In this document: in pieces, positions 12,029 through 24,100 of the stretch
Layout: each line of letters begins with the position of its first letter
Numbering within the stretch: the stretch's first letter is position 1
Assembly: GCF_041381155.1 (NCBI RefSeq)
Contig: NC_091138.1
Span: forward strand, 33,473,604 to 33,537,603
Reading direction: 5' to 3'
Length of the DNA stretch: 64,000 nt
Source: Argopecten irradians
Lineage: Eukaryota > Mollusca > Bivalvia > Pectinida > Pectinidae
Translations under genes and position numbers: made by a program
The notes under the pieces: model-generated
Databases searched by the model: none
The model's input: only the letters and a program-made list of their open reading frames with translations
What the model was told of the DNA's origin: nothing

Positions 12029-12060
12029 TGACGTCAAACCGACGTCATCCCGGTATAAAC
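12029..12060 (+). promoter_or_regulatory. CPE core promoter: CRE pair and TATA box
   Basis: A full palindromic CRE (TGACGTCA, 12029-12036) is followed 11 bp later, start to start, by CGACGTCA (12040-12047) and then by a TATA-like TATAAA (12054-12059). Transcription would start near 12085, giving a 5' UTR of about 95 bp before the ATG at 12180. CREB-type control is plausible for a neuropeptide-processing enzyme; this is inference from motifs. The TFAM start codon lies about 460 bp to the left on the other strand, so the interval may act as a bidirectional promoter. Confidence 0.6.
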
Positions 12061-12179
12061 ATAACAGTAGCAGGTGCTCGTTGACAGTGTTGGCGGCTGT
12101 AACATATTGGACTGTAAATTTACCTGCTACACAGGTTTATCTCAAAAAGGAGAGGAAGTTATCAAAATCGACAGTTGTT

Positions 12180-15100
12180 ATGCTTCAACTAAGCATTTTG
12201 TTGGTGATCGTGCCAACATTATGTCTTGGGTTTGAGGTGAAAAACCACAATACCAAAGAGGTGACAGCAGCTTTAGACGAGATTAATGCGGCTTGTCCGG
12301 ATATAACTCGCATTTATTCCGTTGGAGAATCGGTCCAGCATCGACCTCTTAATGTGATAGAATTCTCAACCTCACCAGGAACACATGTTATAGGTATATA
12401 GATGACTTATATTTATTATGATGTGTTATAATTATTTTATTAATTATACTAATTGATTTATAGAATACTCCATTATTCTGCCATACTAATGTTATTATAT
12501 ATTAGGCTAGCTTAAAAAGTATAGATCATGTCATGGTAACTTTATCACAAACTGATAATATATCAAATGTAGTTGGCTGGGGCAGGATTTGATGAAAAAA
12601 ATTATTAAAAATATGATTTTTTTCTTTTATTTATTAATAATCTATATGTATGTAACTTTTTCTACAGTATAATCAAATCACTTTGATTACCAAAATCAAA
12701 CTTGTGTTCATTATAAAACATGTTTTACTGTACTATATAAAGGTATTAATTGTTGTAAATTAGCAATAAAAAAATATTTGAAGATATTAAGTCATTGAAT
12801 TGTCATGTACGACACTGTATTATAAACTTCATATAATTTTAATTTCAGGTGTACCTGAGTTTAAATATGTGGCAAACATGCACGGAAATGAGGTGGTAGG
12901 ACGTGAAATGCTTCTGAAGCTTGGTATGTACATGTGTGAGGAATACAAGAAGGGTAATGACACCATCACATGGCTCATCCATCACACTCGCATCCACCTC
13001 ATGCCTACAATGAATCCAGATGGATGGGAGGCAGCTAATAGTTTCCCAGTGAAGGTAAAGTATTAAGGACTGATTATGGGCCCCAATGAAAATTATATGT
13101 ATCAAATTTTAAATAAATTAATTTTCTTTTTTGACATTTTTTCACAATCTACCAAATTTCCAATCAATATTGTGCAAATATCTCGCGGGTTGATTATTAA
13201 CAAGTATTGTATGGGTAATTTGTACACGTTCATACAATTTTTAGGGGTAATTGACAGGTTTTCAGTGGGTATTTTACCCATGTATGACTGAAAGAACAGA
13301 GTGTAATGGAATATGTAATCTTAAATTGATACATTGTATTAAAGAAATACTTTATAATGAATAAACGAAACAAATTAATAATTATTGGTAAAACAAATTG
13401 TTTTGATTTAAGTAATATTTACGGTAAAGCAAATTCAATGGGCCATATGGGAAAAATACATGGTTGAAATTGTATTCGATGAGTACCTTATTTGACCCAA
13501 TAAGCGCCCACTACAGGGCGTTTAAAAATGATTGGGTGCTTAATTAGACAAAATTATTGCAAACCTATACAATTTTGGGCTTTATTTATGCCCAGGAAAT
13601 AGAAAATGAGGCCTCAAAAGTGGGAGGGTCGCTTACAGGGACATGGACGCTTATCGGGTTGAATACAGTCTGTACATGTACAGTCTGACATATTTTGATA
13701 TATAGGCTTGAGGCTACTATTTGTTATTTAATTTTTGTCAGATTCATCCCTATTCAGTGGCTTAGGAAGTTGAACACTGCTCTTTTTTTCGTAAATGGAT
13801 GATGTTGTCGCCAATAACTAATTTCAAAGATATTTTAGGCCAGCCCAAATATATTGTTCGTTTTCCTTTTACCGACCTATGCCAGACTGTTGGGTAGGTA
13901 GGTAAAAAAAAAAAATTGACAACAAATACCCAAAATTATTTTAATAAAAAAATTATTTAATATAAGAACAGAAACAAAACAGAGAATACTATTATAAATA
14001 TAAAATGATAGACAATTCAAAGTATTTTGAAAGTATTAAACCAAAAAATTTTAATATCAGAAATAATAAAATATTTTTGGTATGGAAAACACCAATAAAA
14101 TATTTTGGATAGGGGGTGTTTTGGATGGGCAATTCTGGTTTGTTTAGCATTGTTGTATATATCTGTAGATCTGATGTGGCATATTTTCTTCCAAAATGAT
14201 CTAAATAAATTAAATCAACCTATATTTTGAGTGCCTATATATATATATTAAGCTAGTCATTGATGAGTGCAAAGTGGCCATAATGGCTACTGCTGCCAAA
14301 TGGTTAAGATGCCCCAACGTTCTGCCACAAGCGCTCCACCTTTGTCCTGATTTTGAATCTCATGTGGAACAGTTCCCAAGTACTCCCACAGGTTGGTGGT
14401 TTTCTTGGGGAACTCAGACTTTCCTTCTTAAATGAAATTCACTGGCCCAATAATATGGAGTTATACCAATTAAAAACTGTTATACAAATTTAGTTCAATT
14501 ATATATCTTTCCCTTAGAATACTTGGGTACAAAACATGCTCACATCATTGTTTTCTCTTGGTGTTTACTCAAACATCAAAACAACATTTGGACCAGCACT
14601 TCCATTGGTACCATATGTTGTACTTAAGTTAGAATCTCAGGCGTTTGTCTATAAAACAATTTTCATATTTTTGAATACGAAAACAATCCATTGCCTGTAT
14701 ATTGACATCAATGGGCAGTTGATAGATAAGTTGAAGGATGCAGCGTTGACTCTATATCCAGTCCTGATATAATAACAGTCTAACTCAATAATCAATACAG
14801 AACCATTACTACTCGACAATCTTCTGCCCACGCACACAGCTGGCATTGTAGTCGTGACAACAGCATTGATAGGGTAATATGTCGTCTATATCCTAGTGAA
14901 GAGGGAAGGGGTGTGGCATTCAAGATCTAATGGATCTAGTGCCTCATTGCTTATTTGTTGTCTATTGCAGTAAAGCATTGATATATATTGAAAATTGTAT
15001 CTTTGATATTAGTTTTTGGTTCTAAATTGATTTTACAATAATAGAATAAAGTGGCTTAGTAGATAGTAAGGAAGAGATGGATGTTGCTATCGGGATTCTA

Positions 15101-18100
15101 TACTGAATCTGTAGTACTGAATGGATTATTTGTAATCATGCTGAAAACATTGATATATATAGTTTTGGTTTCTAAAATGACTTTACAAAAATAGAATTAA
15201 TAACTTGGACAGTAATGAAGAGAGAATGAATGTTGTGATCAGGATTCTTATATACTTAATCTATAATATTGAATGGATTATTTGTTGGTTTTCATACTAA
15301 AAACTTTGATCTACATGTGCATTGAAAATTTATCTTTGAGTTACGATTGGTTCTAAATCATGTCAATTGTTTTACAACCATAGAGTACTAGAGTTGAAGC
15401 ATCTTAGTGAAGAAAGATGGATGTGGCTATCAGGATTCTTTATATAATCATCAGTCAACCACACTTAATGGATTATTTGTTGTTTATTTCAATTATATAT
15501 GATATGCCAATGTGTTAATGTAAGGAAAGTGTTTATCAATATTCAGTGATTTGACATCTGTCAGTGTAAACATTTGTAAACTGAAAGGAATTGTCGATGG
15601 ATACATTAAAACCAATAACAATCTAAAATTTTCACATAATCTCTATAAGACATGAGGAATTAATGAAGAGTTTTTCCCTAAAAGAAAATACACTGGATTT
15701 GTCCAGATGGAATTAGATACAAACTTTACCAAATATTCTTTTATATAATTATATGTTAGATATTGTCTTGCTTGTATTCATCTGGGAATATTGTGTTTTT
15801 GTGTATGGTCTAGTCTAATATTAGATGTCAAAGACAGTCATGATCTAGCATGTGTTTTCAGACACATTAGATAAAATCCATATGACCAAAAAAGACTATC
15901 CAATTATTATAACTTTTGTAAGGCATATGCATATAGTACTCTAACTGGTTTAAATCTTTTAGAAGTATAAACCAGCCGCTATTCTTTATTCATACAAGCT
16001 AGAATGTTATTGTAGGTTATCTTATCCTATATTTGTATTGTTAGTTCACACTACTTTTGTGTGAATGTGTTCTCAACACATATTTGTCCTGTATATTACA
16101 CAAAGCGTTCGTGACTAAGGGCTATAGAAGATTCTCTGACTCTGAATAGACACATTATTTAAACTTCAAAAGGATTGCCCCACAGAAAGTTTTTTGAAAG
16201 ATACACATATTATTGTTTCTGTTTCATTTAGAAAAAGATAATCCCTTTTGTAAACTATTTTTAGCATAAAGAACCGTCATTCAATTTATTACTAGGTTGG
16301 TCCTAAAAAACCAACATATATGCTATATAGCTGTAATGTTTTGCAGTACCGATATATATTCTTCCTTCCTTCTATTATGACAATGATTTCTTCAAATAAT
16401 TTCATTGACTGGTAACGTAAGAGTACTTCGATTACAAAACAATATCTGATTACAAAACAATATCCTTTATTTGTTATGATTGAAAATTTGTGCAATCAAT
16501 GCAGCAGGTCTTGTTTTTCAAGGTACAGTAAAACAACAAATCTATGGTTATAATGTAGTCAGTTTTATTCCCCATCAAAGTTTCTGTACAATGTTTGTAA
16601 TGTGTGTATAATGAAGTATGTTTATAAAGAAGTGAATTTGTTGGTCCCCAGAGGTTTGCTATTGCCATATATTTGACTGTAAATTCACGTGTAGCTGATG
16701 TCTGATGATGGGGTTGATAACTTCAGGTGAATTTGTAAACATCCTTTCTGTAATCAAAGTCATTTATTGTAATATTTGTTGGTTTAGGTGGTGGAGAAAA
16801 GCTGGAGTACCCTGGGAAAAAACATTTGTTTTCTAGGCTATATGGGTTTCAAACTCACACCTCGGGGTAGAGGGCTAGTAGAACTCCAACCAGCCATAGA
16901 GAGATATAACACCTGCAATATCAGATCACATGTTCTTTGAATTGATGTGGAAGTTTCCCATCTATAATGTTAGGCCGTCTGTGTTAACATCACTGTTTTC
17001 ATCACGAGTCCAGAGATAACAATATTTATTGTAAATCCTTGGATAATTGTGGGATTTAATCCTGAGAGTATAAACATATATATAATCATATATACCCAGG
17101 TAGTAACTTTGTAGTTTTATTTCATCTGATCTGACTCTGGGGCAAGAATGATGGCTATATACTGGTATATGTAAATCAAACTTTTTATGCTAACGATCAA
17201 ATTAAAGTACAACCTTTTTATTTTCAGAATGGTCAACGTGACTGGCTTGAAGGACGGGCTAATGCACGTGGTGTGGACTTAAACAGGAATTTCCCTGATT
17301 TAGACGTGATAATTCGGCAAAGCAACGCACCAAACAACCATGTAGCGAATGAACAAGAGGCACTAAGCTCTCCTAATGTAAGTTCTTTGTATGTTTTTGA
17401 AAATCACTATAAGTTCAGAAGGGAGTCTTCACCTGAATGCCTTATTTTGCACTTTTTTTTTAAAGTGACCGTTGAAAAGTCCATTAGATCAACAATGATG
17501 GTTTCAGAAAAAGTCTTGAGTTTTCATTTGCATAAAAATTAATATTGAATTATCATAGAATAATTGAATTCACTCTCCTATATATTAAGTCATACAGTAA
17601 AACACAGTTACAACGAACATCTGGGGACAATCAAAATCACTACGTCATAAACAAAGTTTGTGATATACATATTGTAGATATCGTATAGGAACATTGATGG
17701 GGAATAAACATTCCTACATTATACAAGGAATTTGTTTTAAGTGTGATCAGTATAAACATGCTTTACTGTACCTAGTAAATAGATACCATACAAAATGTGA
17801 ATGCCATAATTTTCAGTATTATCACAAATATCTTTAGATTTTATTCATCTTTTATATTGAATGATTAATGTGCAATGTAATTTATTGTTATCACTTATTA
17901 AGTTTTGACCAAATGTGAAAAAAATATTGTTATACATGTATAAGAGTAAGAAAAAATGGCAAATTTACATTTAGATAAAGCACTGTTATACAATACATGA
18001 CAGCTAAAACATTGTCATGTTTAGATCAAAATCATTATAAAATACTATACATGCCGTCTAAAGCATAAAGCATGTCAGAAAAGAATATTCTTAATAAAAC

Positions 18101-21100
18101 ATTTCATAAATTGTCCTGAAAATTAATTACACATGGAACACATTGAAACCATTTTGCTGTATAGAAATAAAAGAATTGATCACAGTGAATCCATTTTACT
18201 GTATTCTGAATTGTTCACAATTAGGGCAAGATGGGGTTTTTATGTATGGAAATATCTGTCAGACCTATTACCTCAAATTATAAATAGCCATAATTACTGA
18301 GTGTTGTCTGCCATGATGTTCCCATATAACAGGAAACATTATTAGTGGCATGCTTGTTGGCGAGCTCGGCAAGCTGTGTGCTGTAAGATAAGTACCGTTA
18401 TGGGAGTGTTTTATTAGCTTCTGTATATAGGCTGTAGATACACAACTATTGACTTGGTATTGGTAGAAGACAAGATGTAGAAGACAAGATGAGATATATA
18501 TACTGTATATATATAAAACATAAAATATCCTTGCGAAGGACTCCCTAATAAAGAAACACATATCAGGATATTTCATTTTATCCTGCAACTGTCGCGCATA
18601 AATGTACTGACAGATTATGACTGCCTGATAAACTTTTGCTTTATCTATCAATATGAAATGTTTTATTCGTCAATACAATCACATGAATTTGTTCAAAGAA
18701 GCATCTCACTTCAAGCAAAACCAAGTAAATAACCAGCAATTTGCTTTTGTTTTGAATTTCATAATGGCTGCAGGATAAACAGAATACATGGTTAGTAAAG
18801 CCAAGTCATCTCGGCTTTCCGTGTCAAACACCAAAATAAACCTTGTATTGTAAGATATTAACCGTGTGTTCTCCATACCTACTTAACATTAATACACAAT
18901 TATTGGCTATTTTTTACGAGTACATAATTATATATACGGTGTTAGACCCTATACCAAGCGGCCAGGGCGGTCAAAAAAATCGAGAGGAAAAAATAAAAAG
19001 GTACATGTACTTCATAGGACCATATTTGGGCTAACATTTCACATATTTATTGTACAGTCTATAAACAGCCATAAATCAAATTAAAAAAAAAGAAATTAAA
19101 TAGAGAAATCTGTCAGGTTTTCATAGTTTCAGTCTGTGTCTAAGTCAATCTGTGTGAAATGGAGACCTGTAAAAAAGTCGGAAGAGCACTGATAAGGAGA
19201 GGGGCACTTACTGGGTTTATATAGTACATTTTAATTAGTAGAAGAGGTAATAAAACTATGGGACATATACATACATACATATATTCATATTGCTGATAGC
19301 AGTTGCAGGCAATATAGTCACATTAAGCCACATGGGAAGCTAAAAAGGTTATCTCTGCAAATGACTGGAGGTAGCAATTTGTAACAACTGTGAATTTGTT
19401 CACAGATTGTCAGGCATGATTTGGTCCCTCAGAAAAATAACAAATATGTGACTTGAATCAGCAAATTGTTGTAGGGGAGAAGTAATAAAGGTCTCATAGT
19501 GAAGTTTGTGGTAGACCATTTTATATTACTGATAGTCAGTTGAAAGATTAAACATATCAAAGAAAATTCATATACACTCAGACTGATCATACCGTAAAAC
19601 TTCATTGGGGACCAAATATATTAAAGTATCACTCATGTAAAACAATATATAACAAATATCAGACGGTATTTTAAATATTTCAATATCTAAGTAACAGCTG
19701 TTTATAAATCTATGAAATGACGTTAGGTCACAATATAGAGATGTTTAATTGAGTCATTGTAATTAATTGTCATTGCAGCTGCAACCAGAGACAAAAGAAC
19801 TCATCCGATACATCATGGAGGGTTCTTTTGTTCTATCCGCCAACCTGCACGGCGGAGACTTGGTCGCTAACTATCCTTTTGACGAGGGATTGAAGAAGGG
19901 AGTATCTAGATACGCAGCCTCCCCAGATGATGAAACTTTCAGGTGTGTATAAAAGTAATAACTAATTTAAGAACATTTTAAGTGAGTAAGCACTGTTAAC
20001 CTACCATATTTCACGGCAAATAGGATCCCTCCTTCATAAGAGAACACCCCCCTCCACTCCACCTATTTTAACAAATTGAAATTGAATGAACACTGTTTTC
20101 TTTCATACCTACACGTGTAATACTGGCTGGTCTAGGGCAATACACTCATGTCGCCTGAGGCTGTATTGCATGGCTACCCATGCAATAAAGCCTCGTGACG
20201 TCACGGCGTCAACAAAATCTCTATTTCCTCAGTAAAATTTTAACATTTTTTTTCACAAAATTGACTGGTTTTACTATAAAAGATGCAAGCAACGGAATTT
20301 GTGTTGAAAATATCACGTAATTTTTCATGTATGGAAAATTGACTTCCAGTCGTGGATTTCTTCGAATTTATTTCAAAATGGCGGGATATTATAGTTGTAA
20401 AATTGCAGTAAAACGTCGTGGTATGAAAGAAAAATACTCTTTCATAAGTGGATATGAAGGATAGGGATATTCTACCCTCGGGATCACAAAATGTTGCAAA
20501 ACCCTCGGCAAGCCTCGGGTTTTACTACATTTTGTGACCCTCGGGTAGAATATCCCTATCCTTCATATCCACATATGAAAGAGTCTTATAATCCTACCTA
20601 TGTTTGCATGTATTAACCATTTTGAAAAGATGTAAATGATGATTTAAATCAGTGAAAAGTTTAACCTGAAGACACACGAACAAGTCACCATAAGTTTACA
20701 GCCGTAAGAATGTTTGAAGAAATACATAATAATTACAACCATCAAGGACAAAATGGATCATTACTTTAGTTAGTAGGCAGGATATCATATTTAAGTATAT
20801 TGGTGTCATTATAACAATAACAATAGACAGCATTAAGAAATAAGTGAATTTCCTATGACTTTACAGGTACCTGGCTCTCAGCTATTCACTTTATCACACT
20901 CTGATGGCTAAAAATCACCCAACGTGTGACATGTCCGGAGATGACGACTTCGCCAAACAGGGAGGGATCACCAATGGAGCAGCATGGTACTCTGTGGCGG
21001 GAGGTAATTACTGTCTTGGAGTCTAAAATGGGACCAATGTCTACACAATTTTTGACATGTGTATAAACCATATTTTCTTTGTCCCTCTGATGGCCTTATA

Positions 21101-24100
21101 GACAGGTTTAACTGTCTTTGTCCCTAAAGTGGTATTAATAGACATGTTTAGCTGTATTTGTCACTAAAGTGGTTTTTATAGACATGTTTTAGTGTATTTG
21201 TCCCATATGTGGTCTTTATAGACAGTTATGACTGTATTTCCATGTTACTTTGAAATGTAGGTATGCAGGACTTTAACTACGCTGCCAGCAACTGTTTTGA
21301 GATTACCGTAGAACTTGGTTGTGACAAGTTTCCCAAGGACGAGGCTAAGTACTGGACACAGAACAAGGAATCCCTTGTCAACTTCATGCTGCAGGTGAAA
21401 ATGCTTGATATGAATGAGTATCATAAATAGAGCAAGATAGTTGATGTCTATAGAAAATGTTAGCAGGCATGTTCTGATATTACTGGTATACATGTAATAC
21501 AAATTGTTAGGTTTGTCAGTAAGATTCATCAGGTAATAGAATTAATTTGAAAATTTGAAAAAAAAATTATAGTGTGAAGAATAACCTGGACATGTTTCAA
21601 TTTGAAATGAATGGTATCCTTGATTTAATATCAAAAGTTGATACAAAGATAAAACAAACAGAATAATTAAATAAAAAAATTAAGATATCAGCTACACTGC
21701 AAAATACAATGTCAGCTTTAAGATTATACAACTTACCATTTTCAACCCAATAAATACACTGATAAAACTTTACTAAATGCAGATACCATTTAGTTTCCTT
21801 ATTTCATTTCTGTCTCAAGTAAGATACGCTATGATTTTATAAAAGGTTATAAACTTTCTCAATTTATGAACACCTTGGGCACTTATTGGGTAAAATATGG
21901 TAATATTGATTTGATTGCTGTTCACGTATGTAAAGCTATCTGCTCTTGGTAGCAGCTAAATGGAAAAGAGATGACATGAACCAAGCTTGATTTGCTCTCT
22001 TCTACTTTTGGTAGCTATATCCTGAGCCTAACTCGATTTGCCTTCTTCTACTTCTAGAATATAGCATCTGAACACTCGATGTGTAGCTCTTCTACCTCTG
22101 GAAACTCTTCCGTCTATATGCTGGAAGATCTTCTGAGGAGACTTCTCTTCTTAGAAGAGCGAAAATCGAGTTCGACTATAGCCATCAATACCTGCAGATC
22201 AGGGGAGATAATTTCATTAACAAAAATTTTCCATATAGAGATAATTCAACATAACAGGATATCTAAATGTTCACAAAGACATTTTGAATTAAATTATAAA
22301 TTCTTTTTGTATGTTTAGACTCATATTGGTGTGAAGGGAGTAGTTAAAGATGGCGAAACAATGAAACCACTGAAAGATGTCACCATTAAAGTTTTAAAGA
22401 AAACTCGCGCGTCTAGAGGTGGCTGGACCTACATAGATCATGACATCACCACTTGTAAGTATGAATGCAGTTTTGCGCTGATTATGTCGCAAGTAAAAAA
22501 ATTTCACAATTTATTGTACCTTATTCATTTGGGAATAGGGGATTGCAGTAGTTACTATCTCGACATGGTAAATTAACAATTTCCATATAACTGGCTATTT
22601 TCGCAGGGATGTTATTTTCACGATTACAAGGGACATTGATTTGATTGCGAAAATATCATCTGACATCCATGAATTATTGAAAAATTATTCAAATTAAAAT
22701 AACAAAATTTTGACCTTTAGAAATAAAACAATAAAATACTGTATCACTCTTCAGCTTTCTCTGTTGTAAAGATTGATACATAGATTGCTGATTTTGAAAA
22801 ACCTCTTAAATGCCCTTGATTTTATATCCACTTTATCCAGCCTAACATGAATGATGTTGCTTCCATTTCCAGTCAAGGATGGAGACTATTACCGTCTGCT
22901 TGTTGATGGAACTTACTTAATTAAAGCTCTCAAGCCTGGATACACCAGCAAGGAGCAGGAAATCACAGTGACTAACCAGCGCCTCCATGAAGCTCAGAAA
23001 TTAGACTTCGTACTTATGCCGAAGACAGATGAAAACATGGTGAATACTAATCAGAAAATAATGATCTTATATTGGTGATACTAAGACAAAAATTTTAGAT
23101 ATGTCAGCGGCTTTTAGCTCACCTGGCCCGAAGGGCCGGTGAGCTTATGTCATGGCACGGCGTCCGTCCGTCCGTCCGTCGTCCTTCCGTCAACATTTCC
23201 TTTAAATCGCTACTAGTCATAGAGTTCTGCATGGATTGTAACCAAATTTGGCCACAAACATCCTTGGGGGAAGGGGGAACAGAACTTGTATAAATTTTGG
23301 CTCTGACCCCCCGGGGGCAGGAGGGGCGGGGCCCAATAGGGAAAATAAAGGTAAATCCTATAAAACGCTACTTGTCCTAGAGTTCTGCATGGATTGTAAC
23401 CAAATTTGGCCACAAACATCCTTGGCAGAAGGGGAACAGAACTTGTATAAATTTTGGCTCTGACCCCCCGGGGGCAGGAGGGGCGGGGCCCAATAGGGAA
23501 AATAAAGGTAAATCCTATAAAACGCTACTTGTCCTAGAGTTCTGCATGGATTGTAACCAAATTTGGCCACAAACATCCTTAGTGGAAGGGGAACAGAACT
23601 TGTTTAACTTTTGGCTCTGACCCCTTGGGGGCAGGAGGGGCGGGGCCCAATAGGGGAAATAGAGGTAAATCCTTTAAATCGCTACTTGTCCTAGAGTTCT
23701 GCATGGATTGTAACCAAATTTGGCCACAAACATCCTTGGCAGAAGGGGAACAGAACTTGTATAAATTTATGCTCTGACCCCCCGGGGGCAGGAGGGGCGG
23801 GGCCCAATAGGGGAAATAGAGGTAATCTTATAAATTGCTACTTGTCCTAGAGTTCTGCATGGATTGTAACCAAATTTGACCAGAAACATCCTTGGGGGAA
23901 AGAGAACAGAAAATTGTATAAATTTTGGCTCTGACCCCCTGGGTGCAGGAGGGGCGGGGTCCAATAGGGGAAATAGAGGTAAATTCTGTAAATCGCTAAT
24001 AGTCATATAGTTCTGCTTGGATTTTAACCAAATTTGGCCCAGAAACATCCTTGGGGTTAACAGAATTTGTATAAATTTTGGCTTAGACCCCCTGGAACAG

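Noticed and set aside
12000..12179. Upstream in-frame ATG extending CPE by 60 residues
   Set aside because: The TATA box lies downstream of this ATG and the extension would bury the signal peptide.
18268..18651. 127-residue minus-strand frame in CPE intron 3
   Set aside because: No recognisable domain, AT-biased composition, no splice-supported neighbours; likely chance.
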